NCBI RefSeq assembly: GCF_023502425.1
Contig: NZ_JAMFMA010000003.1
Coordinates: 434,001-498,000 of the forward strand
Reading direction: 5' to 3'
Length of the DNA stretch: 64,000 bases
Origin: Flagellimonas spongiicola
GTDB taxonomy: Bacteria; Bacteroidota; Bacteroidia; Flavobacteriales; Flavobacteriaceae
Part shown: piece by piece, positions 25,466 to 33,516 of the stretch
Layout: the number at the start of each line of letters is the position of its first letter
How positions within the stretch are numbered: the first letter of the stretch is position 1
Notes under the pieces: model-generated
Database searches by the model: none
Seen by the model: the letters and a program-made list of their open reading frames with translations, nothing else
Told to the model about the DNA's origin: nothing
Made by a program: the position numbers and the translations under genes

Positions 25466-26359
25466 TTAGGAGGTAAGTTCAGTGAACAAACTTTCAAGAT
25501 TTTTGTTTTTTCGACTTAGTTGGAGTGTTTTCAACTTATTGTCATGAGCAAAATCAAAAACCGCAGGCCGCATATCCTTATCCGTATTGAAAGTGATTTC
25601 ATAGACAAATCCTCCGGTGTTCTTCACACGAGCTACGTGAGGTAATTTGTTCAGTAACACATCTTCAACCCGATAATCGAATTCAACCTCAATAATCTGT
25701 TCATTCGCATCTCGTAGGGCCTCCAACTTTTTATCGGCAACAAGTTGTCCTTTGTTAATGAGAATTACTCTATCACAAACTGCTTCAACTTCTTTCATGA
25801 TGTGTGTTGAAAGTAATATCGTTTTTTCTTTCCCAATTTCACGAATGAGTTTACGGATTTCAACCAATTGATTAGGGTCTAGTCCAGTAGTTGGTTCATC
25901 AAGTATTAGCACCTCTGGGTCGTGCAATAATGCGGCGGCCAAACCTACTCTTTGCCGGTATCCTTTGGATAGTTGACCTATTTTTTTATGTGCTTCCGGG
26001 CTTAGTCCCGTTTTTTCAACTACATCATCAATTCTAATTTTATCTACCCCATAAACACTGGCATTGAAGGACAAGTATTCTTTCACATACATATCCAGAT
26101 ATAAAGGATTATGCTCAGGAAGATAACCGATACTTTCTTGAACCTGCTTTTTAGCTGAAGTAAGATTGAATCCATTAACCTTCGCCTCCCCCGAATCTGC
26201 CTTGTAATAAGTGGTCAGAATTCGCATCATGGTGGATTTGCCGGCGCCATTTGGACCTAGGAAGCCAACTATTTCACCTTTATCAATAGTAAAGGAGACA
26301 TCGTTCAGGGCAATTTGTTTTCCGAAAGTCTTGGTTATGTTCTTAACGGCAATGGACAT
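25466..26359 (-). CDS. gldA: Gliding-motility ABC transporter ATPase GldA
   Basis: 297 residues. ABC ATPase: Walker A GPNGAGKST, signature LSKGYRQRVGLA, Walker B VLILDEPTTGLDP. The C-terminal accessory region of about 80 residues and the overall sequence match GldA, the ATPase that in Flavobacterium acts with GldF and GldG in gliding; gldF and gldG are not in this window. Other ABC-2-type ATPases (drug or Na+ export) are the alternative. A TATTTTTG element at 26384-26377 lies 18 bases before its start. Confidence 0.85.
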   Translation of the reverse strand: MSIAVKNITKTFGKQIALNDVSFTIDKGEIVGFLGPNGAGKSTMMRILTTYYKADSGEAKVNGFNLTSAKKQVQESIGYLPEHNPLYLDMYVKEYLSFNASVYGVDKIRIDDVVEKTGLSPEAHKKIGQLSKGYRQRVGLAAALLHDPEVLILDEPTTGLDPNQLVEIRKLIREIGKEKTILLSTHIMKEVEAVCDRVILINKGQLVADKKLEALRDANEQIIEVEFDYRVEDVLLNKLPHVARVKNTGGFVYEITFNTDKDMRPAVFDFAHDNKLKTLQLSRKNKNLESLFTELTS

Positions 26360-26376
26360 GAAATTGAATTTAAATC

Positions 26377-26384
26377 CAAAAATA
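26377..26384 (-). promoter_or_regulatory. -7 promoter element of gldA
   Basis: TATTTTTG read on the minus strand matches TAnnTTTG, 18 bases before the gldA ATG. No clear -33 TTTG is visible at the normal distance. Confidence 0.45.
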
Positions 26385-26569
26385 CGGTTTTAACTGTTTG
26401 TGAATTGCCGGAGGTTTTAAAATGATTCCATTGAAAATTCCCAACAAAACATGTGTTTCGGCTATGGAAATTCAAAAAAAAGGACGCATAAACAAAAAAT
26501 CGAAAAAAATTCGGGCATTAGGATGGCATTTCATATGAATGTCTATCTTAGCCTCAGATTTTATCAAAA

Positions 26570-26641
26570 ATGACAAAAACATATTTCTGGAACGGTTTTT
26601 ATTTCTACTTCTTTTTTAAGAGAAGCGAGGGACTGTTCTAG
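26570..26641 (+). CDS. Aromatic-rich leader peptide of the phe/tyr operon (attenuator)
   Basis: A 23-residue ORF, ATG 26570 to TAG 26641, too short for routine gene calling. Eleven residues are aromatic: seven Phe, three Tyr and one Trp, including the run FYFYFFF at residues 10-16. It functions as a sensor of charged tRNA-Phe and tRNA-Tyr: stalling at the run leaves 26629-26637 free to pair downstream and prevent the terminator at 26668-26698. The same logic is known for pheL of enterobacteria; homology to that peptide is not implied. The 3' end of the ORF encodes the antiterminator strand itself. Confidence 0.85.
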   Translation: MTKTYFWNGFYFYFFFKRSEGLF

Positions 26642-26664
26642 ATATATATAACGTATAACAACAG
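26629..26664 (+). promoter_or_regulatory. Antiterminator strand of the phe/tyr attenuator
   Basis: GGGACT (26629-26634), inside the last leader codons, is complementary to AGTCCC (26669-26674), the 5' arm of the terminator. Alternatively, GGGA pairs with TCCC (26671-26674) and CTGTT (26633-26637) with AACAG (26660-26664), a 9-bp helix with a 6-base bulge. Both would exclude the terminator. Confidence 0.65.
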
Positions 26665-26667
26665 ATT

Positions 26668-26698
26668 AAGTCCCGGTGTAGATCGGGACTTTTTTTTT
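26668..26698 (+). terminator. Attenuator terminator before pheA
   Basis: AAGTCCCG (26668-26675), an 8-base loop, CGGGACTT (26684-26691) and a run of nine T (26690-26698). It ends three bases before the pheA ATG, so it must be bypassed for any expression of the operon from the upstream promoter. Confidence 0.9.
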
Positions 26699-26701
26699 AC
26701 A

Positions 26702-27532
26702 ATGGATTTAAGAGTCGCCATACAAGGTATCAAGGGTTCAAACCATCATCAGGTAGCTATGGACTATTTTGGAAAGGACATTAAACTGGTAGAATGTTTG
26801 TCCTTTGATACCATGATCGAACATATTTGCAATGGGACTGCCGATAAGGGAATCATGGCCATAGAGAATTCGATTGCCGGTTCTATTATTCCCAATTACA
26901 ACTTGGTTTACCATAATAACATCCACATTATAGGTGAACATTATTTGAGCATCCATCATAATTTGATGGCCTTGAAAGGGGTGGCGATAGAACAAATTGA
27001 AGAAGTGCGTTCCCATCCCATGGCGTTGTTGCAGTGCAAGAAGTTTTTGAAGCAGTACCCAAAAATCAAACTGGTGGAAGATGTGGATACCGCTGAAACC
27101 GCAAGAAAAATTCAGGAGGGACAATTAAAGACCATAGCTGCAATTGCCCCTAAAGTAGCCGCAACATTGTATGATTTAAATATCATTGCTCCGGAAATCC
27201 AAACCATAAAGAACAACGCGACCCGCTTTATAATTCTCAAAAAGGTAAATAAAGTATTGCCCAAAGAAGAAATCAATAAGGCTTCTTTGCGATTTATTAC
27301 CGATCACAAAAGAGGGAGTTTGGCAACGGTATTGAATGTGATGAGTGATTGCAATTTGAATTTGACGAAGATTCAATCTCTACCTGTTATAGAAACGCCT
27401 TGGAAGTATGCATTTTTTGTTGATGTGACTTTTGATGAATACCAAAACTTTGAAAAGGCCAAATCTTTATTGGAAATAATGTCCGAGGACTTTAGGTTAC
27501 TTGGCGAATACAAAAATGCCCTGTTGCCATGA
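26702..27532 (+). CDS. pheA: Prephenate dehydratase
   Basis: 276 residues. The catalytic prephenate dehydratase domain covers about 1-180, ending in the NNATRF motif with the catalytic Thr-Arg-Phe; an ACT domain follows. It converts prephenate to phenylpyruvate. The ACT motif usually ESRP, which in relatives contributes to phenylalanine feedback, reads QSLP (residues 225-228). There is no chorismate mutase domain; that activity is fused to the DAHP synthase. It is preceded by a leader-peptide attenuator and overlaps the aminotransferase start by ATGA. Confidence 0.95.
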   Translation: MDLRVAIQGIKGSNHHQVAMDYFGKDIKLVECLSFDTMIEHICNGTADKGIMAIENSIAGSIIPNYNLVYHNNIHIIGEHYLSIHHNLMALKGVAIEQIEEVRSHPMALLQCKKFLKQYPKIKLVEDVDTAETARKIQEGQLKTIAAIAPKVAATLYDLNIIAPEIQTIKNNATRFIILKKVNKVLPKEEINKASLRFITDHKRGSLATVLNVMSDCNLNLTKIQSLPVIETPWKYAFFVDVTFDEYQNFEKAKSLLEIMSEDFRLLGEYKNALLP

Positions 27533-28671
27533 TCACAGCAGATAGATTAAAAACCGTTCAAGAATACTACTTCTCTAGAAAACTGAGAGAGGTAAGAGGA
27601 TTGATCAATGAAGGTAAACCCATAATCAACATGGGGATTGGTAGTCCAGATTTGGCGCCATCACCAGAGGTTTTGGAAACCTTGAAAGACGCCATTACTG
27701 ACATTGGTGCGCATCAATACCAGAGTTATCAAGGACTTCCAGAGTTGCGCGCTGCTATTTCTCAGTTTTACAAGGACAAATTTGCGGTGGAAACCGATGC
27801 CAGTTCGGAGATTTTACCACTAATGGGTTCCAAAGAGGGTATCATGCATATTGGGATGGCTTTTCTAAATGAAGGCGATGAGGTGTTGTTGCCAAATCCT
27901 GGATACCCAACCTATACTTCGGTTAGTAAATTGATTGGAGCAATACCTCGCACTTATGAACTGAAGGAAGAGAATGGATGGTTTCCGGATTTGCAGGAAT
28001 TGGAGCAAACGGACTTATCAAAAGTTAAGGTGATGTGGGTAAGCTATCCACACATGCCTACAGGAGCAACGGCCAGTAAAGAAAAATTGACACAATTGGT
28101 GGATTTTGCCAGAAAACATGGGATTCTATTGGTAAATGACAATCCATACAGCTTTGTTCTGTCTCAAAACCCAACCAGTATCTTATCCATTTCAGGTGCA
28201 AAAGATTGTGCCTTGGAGCTGAATAGTTTGAGCAAAACCTTCAACATGGCCGGCTGGCGTGTGGGTATGGTTCTAGGGAATAAGGATCATATAAATGCAA
28301 TTCTTAAGGTGAAAAGTAATATGGATTCAGGAATGTTCTATGGAATCCAAAAGGGTGCAATTGCTGCATTGAAAAGTGGAAAGGAGTGGTTCAACGCTTT
28401 AGATGAAGTCTATACCAAAAGAAGGGAGCTCATGTTTCAACTTGCAGATAAATTGGGTTGCAGCTATGATCGAAATGCGGTTGGCATGTTTGTTTGGTGC
28501 AAACTACCTAAGGGATCAGTAGGTTCGGAAAAATTTATTGATAAGGTATTGGAAGACAAGCATATTTTCATTGCTCCAGGCACCATATTTGGAAGTAATG
28601 GCGAAGGGTATATTCGTTTTTCCCTTTGTGTCAAAGAAGAAAAAATCAAGGAAGCCATAGAAAGATTTTAA
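27529..28671 (+). CDS. PLP-dependent aminotransferase (aromatic/aspartate type)
   Basis: 380 residues, fold type I class I aminotransferase. PLP lysine in NSLSKTFNMAGWRVG; the substrate-binding Arg is in the C-terminal YIRFSLC. Its position between pheA and tyrA suggests it transaminates phenylpyruvate and 4-hydroxyphenylpyruvate to Phe and Tyr. The family also includes LL-diaminopimelate and aspartate aminotransferases, so specificity is inferred from context. Overlaps pheA by four bases and precedes tyrA by one. Confidence 0.9.
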   Translation: MITADRLKTVQEYYFSRKLREVRGLINEGKPIINMGIGSPDLAPSPEVLETLKDAITDIGAHQYQSYQGLPELRAAISQFYKDKFAVETDASSEILPLMGSKEGIMHIGMAFLNEGDEVLLPNPGYPTYTSVSKLIGAIPRTYELKEENGWFPDLQELEQTDLSKVKVMWVSYPHMPTGATASKEKLTQLVDFARKHGILLVNDNPYSFVLSQNPTSILSISGAKDCALELNSLSKTFNMAGWRVGMVLGNKDHINAILKVKSNMDSGMFYGIQKGAIAALKSGKEWFNALDEVYTKRRELMFQLADKLGCSYDRNAVGMFVWCKLPKGSVGSEKFIDKVLEDKHIFIAPGTIFGSNGEGYIRFSLCVKEEKIKEAIERF

Positions 28672-28672
28672 A

Positions 28673-29533
28673 ATGAATTTAATTGTAATAGGAATAGGGC
28701 TTATTGGCGGTTCTTTTGCGAAGGATGTGAAAAAAATTCATCCTGACACCCAAATTACCGGAATTGACAAAAGCGAGGAGCATTTGGAAGAAGCTTTGCA
28801 ATTGGGTCTCATAGATCAAAAAGGGGATTATACTTCTTTGGCCACAGCCGATATGGTGTTTGTGAGTATTCCAGTAAATGCACTGGTCAAGGAGTTACCC
28901 AAGATACTGGATTCAGTTGGGGATGATACGGTGGTGATTGATACCGGCTCAACCAAAGAATTAATTTGTGCAGCCGTTGAAAACCATCCAAACAGAAGAA
29001 ATTACCTAGCATGCCACCCTATTGCAGGTACTGAGTTTTCGGGCCCCAGTGCGGCGATCAATGGATTGTACCATGGAAAGACCAACATTATATGTGAGGT
29101 TGAAAAGACTGCGTTCAAGCTTCAAGAGCGGGCGTTGGAGCTGTTCCAAGGCATGAACATGCGTATCCGCTACATGAATCCTTCGGCACATGACAAACAT
29201 ATCGCCTATGTCTCCCATTTATCACATATCAGCTCATTTATGTTGGGAAAGACAGTTATAGAAAAAGAAAAGAATGAGCGTGATATTTTTGACCTCGCTG
29301 GCAGTGGATTTGAAAGTACGGTCCGATTGGCAAAGAGCTCACCGGATATGTGGACACCCATTTTTGAACAGAACAAGGAGAATGTGGTTGAGTCCTTGGA
29401 AGAGTACATCCAGAATCTAGAAACTTTCAAGCAATTGCTATTGGATAATGCCTATGAAAATGTTCATCAAGAAATGAATAACACCAACAGAATAAAACAA
29501 ATATTAAAAGGAATACCCCTAACAAAAAGTTAG
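28673..29533 (+). CDS. tyrA: Prephenate dehydrogenase
   Basis: 286 residues. N-terminal NAD-binding motif GIGLIGGSFAKD at residues 6-17, then the conserved CHPIAGTEFSGP catalytic segment and SHLSHISSF with the prephenate-binding histidine. It converts prephenate to 4-hydroxyphenylpyruvate for tyrosine. No chorismate mutase or ACT domain is fused. Third gene of the operon; the attenuator upstream should couple its expression to Phe and Tyr supply. Confidence 0.94.
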   Translation: MNLIVIGIGLIGGSFAKDVKKIHPDTQITGIDKSEEHLEEALQLGLIDQKGDYTSLATADMVFVSIPVNALVKELPKILDSVGDDTVVIDTGSTKELICAAVENHPNRRNYLACHPIAGTEFSGPSAAINGLYHGKTNIICEVEKTAFKLQERALELFQGMNMRIRYMNPSAHDKHIAYVSHLSHISSFMLGKTVIEKEKNERDIFDLAGSGFESTVRLAKSSPDMWTPIFEQNKENVVESLEEYIQNLETFKQLLLDNAYENVHQEMNNTNRIKQILKGIPLTKS

Positions 29534-29541
29534 AATCAATT

Positions 29542-30624
29542 ATGGAAAACAAAAAGGAAATGAGAAAGTGGTTGGATGATATGGGATTACCTCATCCATT
29601 GGTGATAGCCGGACCCTGCAGTGCTGAAACGGAAGAGCAGGTGTTGAAAATTGCCCATGAACTAAAAGACACCGATGTAAACTACTACCGCGCAGGAATC
29701 TGGAAGCCTAGAACACGACCAGGTAATTTTGAAGGGGTAGGTGCCATTGGCTTAAAGTGGTTGCAAAAAGTGAAGGAAGAAACAGGCTTGAAGACCGCTA
29801 CGGAGGTTGCCAATAGAGCCCATGTAGATTTGGCGTTGGAACATGATGTTGATCTTTTATGGATTGGCGCTAGATCCACAGTAAGTCCATTTATTGTTCA
29901 GGAAATAGCAGATGCACTTGAAGGAACGGATAAAATTGTCTTGATCAAAAACCCGGTGAATCCAGATTTATCACTTTGGTTAGGTGCTGTAGAGCGCTTG
30001 TATTCCGCGGATATCAAAAAACTAGGGGTTATCCATAGAGGTTTCTCTACTTATGAAAAGACCAAATACCGAAATATTCCAGAATGGCAAATGGCTATTG
30101 AGTTACAATCCAAATTTCCTGATTTGCCAATTATCAATGACCCAAGTCATATAACGGGTAAACGAGACATGATATTTGATGTATCCCAGACTGCATTGGA
30201 TCTAAATTTTGATGGTTTGATGATTGAAACACACCATGATCCAGATAATGCATGGTCAGATGCCGCGCAGCAGGTAACTCCAGATACGTTGGTTCAAATC
30301 ATGAAGGACTTGAGAATACGTAAAGAAACTGATGTGGAAGCCGAGTACAATAGCAAACTGAGCAATCTACGTGCGCAAATAGACGTAATTGACAATCAAT
30401 TGATCGATATGTTAGGTAAACGCATGAAAGTATCCGATGGGATTGGCGAATTGAAAAAGCAAAAGAATGTTGCCGTACTTCAGACCAACCGTTGGAATGC
30501 CATATTAGGTAAGATGATATTGGAGGGCGAATCACAAGGGCTTAGTGAAGAGTTTGTTTTGCGTATGTTCAAGGCAATCCACCAAGAGTCCATTAATCAC
30601 CAAGAGAAGATTATCAACGCATAA
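29542..30624 (+). CDS. DAHP synthase fused to AroQ chorismate mutase
   Basis: 360 residues. The first about 265 are a DAHP synthase of the beta (KDO8P-like) class (GPCSAETEEQ, RPGNFEGVGAIGLKW, ATEVAN). The C-terminal about 90 residues (from NLRAQIDVIDNQLIDMLGKRM) are an AroQ-type helical chorismate mutase, which is often an allosteric sensor of prephenate or chorismate in such fusions. It thus supplies both the first step of the shikimate pathway and prephenate for pheA/tyrA. It is the last gene, followed by a strong terminator. Confidence 0.94.
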   Translation: MENKKEMRKWLDDMGLPHPLVIAGPCSAETEEQVLKIAHELKDTDVNYYRAGIWKPRTRPGNFEGVGAIGLKWLQKVKEETGLKTATEVANRAHVDLALEHDVDLLWIGARSTVSPFIVQEIADALEGTDKIVLIKNPVNPDLSLWLGAVERLYSADIKKLGVIHRGFSTYEKTKYRNIPEWQMAIELQSKFPDLPIINDPSHITGKRDMIFDVSQTALDLNFDGLMIETHHDPDNAWSDAAQQVTPDTLVQIMKDLRIRKETDVEAEYNSKLSNLRAQIDVIDNQLIDMLGKRMKVSDGIGELKKQKNVAVLQTNRWNAILGKMILEGESQGLSEEFVLRMFKAIHQESINHQEKIINA

Positions 30625-30642
30625 GTCGCTTCTCAAGAACTA

Positions 30643-30690
30643 AAAATGCCATTTGAATGGGAGCACCCATTATCAAATGGCATTTTTTTT
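30643..30690 (+). terminator. Strong intrinsic terminator of the phe/tyr operon
   Basis: Arms of about 19 bases (30643-30661 and 30666-30686, with two unpaired bases TA at 30671-30672) around an AGCA loop, followed by a T-run. It closes the aromatic operon 19 bases after the last stop. Confidence 0.92.
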
Positions 30691-30752
30691 TGCTTCAACC
30701 GTAACAGTCACCTTTATTAGGTCTCTTTATATCAGTTAATTCAATCAAGACC

Positions 30753-31427
30753 ATGAAAAATACGATAACACTAACATTATTGTTGTTTGTAACAACTTTA
30801 GCAGCACAAAGAACTATAGATACTGAAGTTGGGGAATTCAATGAAATCAAAGTTTTTGATTTGATTGAAGTCAACCTTATCCAATCTGACGAAAATCGCA
30901 TTGTGATCAAAGGAAGAAATGTGGACGATATTAAATGGGCCAATAAAAATGGCGTATTAAAACTTCGAATGCAGTTGGACATGAAGTTCACAGGTGAGGA
31001 TACCTTCATTGAAGTCTATTATACGGACCTGGATGTTATTGATGGAAATGAAGGGGCGCAAATTACCTGCAACGAATTGGTGAAAAAGAACAATTTGGAG
31101 CTTCGGGCACAAGAAGGAGCACGCATAAGAATTGGGATGGAAGTTGATCATGTGGATATTCGTGCAGTAACAGGAGGTATTGTTGAGGCTTCTGGATTGG
31201 CAAGTAATCAATCCATAGTATTAAATACCGGAGGTATTTTTGACGGCAGGGACTTACGTACGGCAAGTACGGATATCAAGATTTCTGCTGGAGGTGAAGC
31301 AGATGTTTTTGCTTCGGAGGTTGTTGACATCAATGTACGAGCTGGCGGGGATGTAAATGTATATGGTAAACCCAAGAAGGTGTACAAGAGTACATTTGCC
31401 GGTGGAAGAATTCACGTAGTCGACTAG
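30753..31427 (+). CDS. GIN-domain (DUF2807) secreted protein
   Basis: 224 residues. A signal peptide of about 18 residues ends LAAQ. The mature protein is the head GIN domain: VGEFNEIKVFDLIEVNLIQSD, followed by repeated short beta strands typical of a beta-helix. The same family is represented at 15284-16084, but the two are distant. Function is unknown. It is monocistronic, between two terminators. Confidence 0.82.
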   Translation: MKNTITLTLLLFVTTLAAQRTIDTEVGEFNEIKVFDLIEVNLIQSDENRIVIKGRNVDDIKWANKNGVLKLRMQLDMKFTGEDTFIEVYYTDLDVIDGNEGAQITCNELVKKNNLELRAQEGARIRIGMEVDHVDIRAVTGGIVEASGLASNQSIVLNTGGIFDGRDLRTASTDIKISAGGEADVFASEVVDINVRAGGDVNVYGKPKKVYKSTFAGGRIHVVD

Positions 31428-31446
31428 TTCGTAAATTCAATAAAGT

Positions 31447-31474
31447 AAAAAGCCCTCTTAAAGAGGGCTTTTTT
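31447..31474. terminator. Bidirectional terminator
   Basis: AAAAAGCCCTCT (31447-31458), loop TAA, AGAGGGCTTTTT (31462-31473). A-run and T-run on both sides make it active for the GIN gene (+) and the convergent minus-strand gene at 31480. Confidence 0.92.
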
Positions 31475-31479
31475 AATGA

Positions 31480-31920
31480 CTATCTTTTGAAAATATACCG
31501 GGTAATGAATATGCCTTGACCATCACCTTTTCCACCTTCACTTTCAACAGCACTGTTAACAAAGGCTAACTCCCAGCCATTGGCAATCATATCATTGATC
31601 ATTGAAGTGATCAATGCATCGTTCGCTGCAATGTTCTGAAAGCGAATACCACCTAAATTGTAAAAGTTCAAAAGTTTGGTCTCTTCAAAATTCTTTACAC
31701 GGATTTCGCCCCTTTTGGATTTGTTCCGAGTATTGTCCTCTTCGGTTTGTACGCTTGTAAATTCCCTATAATCCTTGTCTTCCAGAGCATTGACGATACG
31801 AGATCGCCCAAGGCCATTGGGAACAATGGATTCTACACTGGTGATTACCTTATATTCTTGGGCGTTAATGCCGAATGTCATACCTAGGGCCAAGCCCATC
31901 AAAATAAATACTTTCTTCAT
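31480..31920 (-). CDS. Exported protein, tandem paralogue A
   Basis: 146 residues, family not recognised. A signal peptide (FILMGLALGMTFGINAQ) precedes a mature domain of about 125 residues that is nearly identical to that of the gene at 32032-32472; only a handful of residues differ (for example REF/REY, GEI/GDI, YIFKR/YIFRK). No catalytic motif is visible. The mature part contains a DUF-like small alpha/beta fold with MINDMIANGWELAFV. The two copies differ at many synonymous sites, so the duplication is not recent. Confidence 0.75.
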   Translation of the reverse strand: MKKVFILMGLALGMTFGINAQEYKVITSVESIVPNGLGRSRIVNALEDKDYREFTSVQTEEDNTRNKSKRGEIRVKNFEETKLLNFYNLGGIRFQNIAANDALITSMINDMIANGWELAFVNSAVESEGGKGDGQGIFITRYIFKR

Positions 31921-31979
31921 AATGTAATTTTAGTTCTTTTCTAAAGACAAGAAACAAAGTCAAAGGGTTGCATAAGACC

Positions 31980-32010
31980 AAAAAAAAGCTCCTTGCGTTA
32001 ACAAGGAGCT
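31980..32010 (-). terminator. Terminator of paralogue B
   Basis: Read on the minus strand: AGCTCCTTG arm (32010-32002), TTAACG loop, CAAGGAGCT arm (31995-31987), then a run of eight T from the complementary A-tract (31987-31980). It separates the two tandem paralogues. Confidence 0.9.
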
Positions 32011-32031
32011 ATAAAATATTGGTAGTCTACC

Positions 32032-32472
32032 TTACTTTCTAAAAATGTAACGGGTAATGAAAATACCTTGTCCGTCTCCTTTTCCACCTTCACTTTCCAC
32101 GGCACTGTTTACAAATGCAAGTTCCCAACCATTGGCTATCATATCATTGATCATGGAAGTGATCAAAGCATCGTTAGCTGCAATGTTTTGGAAACGAATA
32201 CCACCCAGGTTGTAGAAGTTCAAAAGTTTGGTTTCCTCAAAGTTTTTTACTCGAATATCCCCTCTTTTGGATTTGTTACGGGTATTGTCTTCTTCGGTCT
32301 GAACACTTGTGTATTCACGGTAATCCTTGTCTTCCAAGGCGTTTACGATCCTGGAACGTCCAAGTCCGTTAGGTACAATGGATTCCACACTGGTGATCAC
32401 TTTGTACTGTTGTGCATTCATTTCGAAGGTTGCGGCCAATGCCACAAAAGCGATAAAAAGGATTTTTTTCAT
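32032..32472 (-). CDS. Exported protein, tandem paralogue B
   Basis: 146 residues from the ATG at 32470-32472. A longer open frame runs upstream to 32820 but overlaps rsgA and would bury the signal peptide, so it is rejected. The signal peptide (ILFIAFVALAATFEMNAQ) is unlike that of paralogue A, while the mature domain is nearly identical to it. A TATCTTTG element (32512-32505 on the minus strand) lies 32 bases upstream. Function unknown. Confidence 0.8.
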   Translation of the reverse strand: MKKILFIAFVALAATFEMNAQQYKVITSVESIVPNGLGRSRIVNALEDKDYREYTSVQTEEDNTRNKSKRGDIRVKNFEETKLLNFYNLGGIRFQNIAANDALITSMINDMIANGWELAFVNSAVESEGGKGDGQGIFITRYIFRK

Positions 32473-32504
32473 AATTAATGATTGAAGTTGATTGTATCTG
32501 TACA

Positions 32505-32512
32505 CAAAGATA
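32505..32512 (-). promoter_or_regulatory. -7 promoter element of paralogue B
   Basis: TATCTTTG on the minus strand matches TAnnTTTG; no clear -33 element. It lies in the 93-base divergent gap with rsgA. Confidence 0.45.
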
Positions 32513-32565
32513 TACGCCGTTATAGGAGGATTATTGTTTCTTTGTACTGAAAATATGAACAAATA

Positions 32566-33516
32566 GTGCAAGGAACTGTTTATAAATCCACTGGTAGCTG
32601 GTACACCGTAAAGGCGGAGAATTCCGAATTTTATGAGTGTAGGATAAAGGGCAAGTTCCGCATTAAAGGCATAAAGAGTACCAACCCGGTGGCCGTTGGA
32701 GACATTGTGGAATTTGAATTGACCGAGGTTGGCGGTGAAACCGTTGCGGTAATCACAGCCATTAAGGACCGAAAAAACTACATCATTCGTAAATCGGTTA
32801 AACTGTCCAAACAAACGCACATAATCGCTGCCAACCTTGATCAGGTATTTTTATTGGTCACTTTAAATAATCCACCAACGTTTACAAGTTTTATTGATCG
32901 ATTTTTGGTGACTGCGGAAGCTTATGATATTCCTGTTGTCTTGCTGTTCAATAAAATGGATGGGTATGACGAGGACGAAATGGTGGAAGTCAACTATTTG
33001 ATTCAATTGTACCGCTCCATTGGCTATAACTGTATTGAAATTGCAGCAAAAACCGGGGAAAATGTCGATAAAGTGAAATCCCTAATGCTTGATAAAACAA
33101 GTATGTTCGCCGGACATTCAGGGGTAGGTAAATCCACATTGGTTAATGCTTTGGAGCCTGGATTGCAGTTAAAAACGGCAAAAATCTCTGAACAACACCT
33201 ACAAGGTCAGCACACGACCACCTTCGCAGAAATGTACGATTTGTTGTTTGGCGCTCGGATAATAGACACGCCGGGAATCAAGGGTTTTGGTATTGTTGAT
33301 ATGGAAAAAGATGAGATTGGCGATTATTTTCCTGAGTTCTTTGAATTGAAATCCCAATGTAGATTTAACAATTGTCTGCATTTGGATGAGCCAAAATGTG
33401 CCGTAAAAGCGGCCTTGGATGAAGATAAGATAGCATGGAATAGGTACCGTAGTTATGTGCAAATGGTGATGGGTGAAGAGGAGAATTATAGAGTGGATAT
33501 CCATAAAGAACGTTAA
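32566..33516 (+). CDS. rsgA: Ribosome small-subunit-dependent GTPase A
   Basis: 316 residues from GTG 32566. N-terminal OB fold, then a circularly permuted GTPase: NKMD (G4) comes before GHSGVGKST (G1) and DTPG (G3). The C-terminal zinc site is in CRFNNCLHLDEPKC. It is a 30S maturation factor. A three-codon ORF (ATG-AAC-AAA-TAG, 32555-32566) ends overlapping the GTG start by one base. It is followed at once by dtd. Confidence 0.95.
   Translation: MQGTVYKSTGSWYTVKAENSEFYECRIKGKFRIKGIKSTNPVAVGDIVEFELTEVGGETVAVITAIKDRKNYIIRKSVKLSKQTHIIAANLDQVFLLVTLNNPPTFTSFIDRFLVTAEAYDIPVVLLFNKMDGYDEDEMVEVNYLIQLYRSIGYNCIEIAAKTGENVDKVKSLMLDKTSMFAGHSGVGKSTLVNALEPGLQLKTAKISEQHLQGQHTTTFAEMYDLLFGARIIDTPGIKGFGIVDMEKDEIGDYFPEFFELKSQCRFNNCLHLDEPKCAVKAALDEDKIAWNRYRSYVQMVMGEEENYRVDIHKER

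Noticed and set aside
32473-32820. N-terminal extension of paralogue B as one 262-residue protein
   Set aside because: The extension overlaps rsgA antisense and would place a clear signal peptide in mid-protein; ATG at 32470-32472 gives a product matching paralogue A in length.
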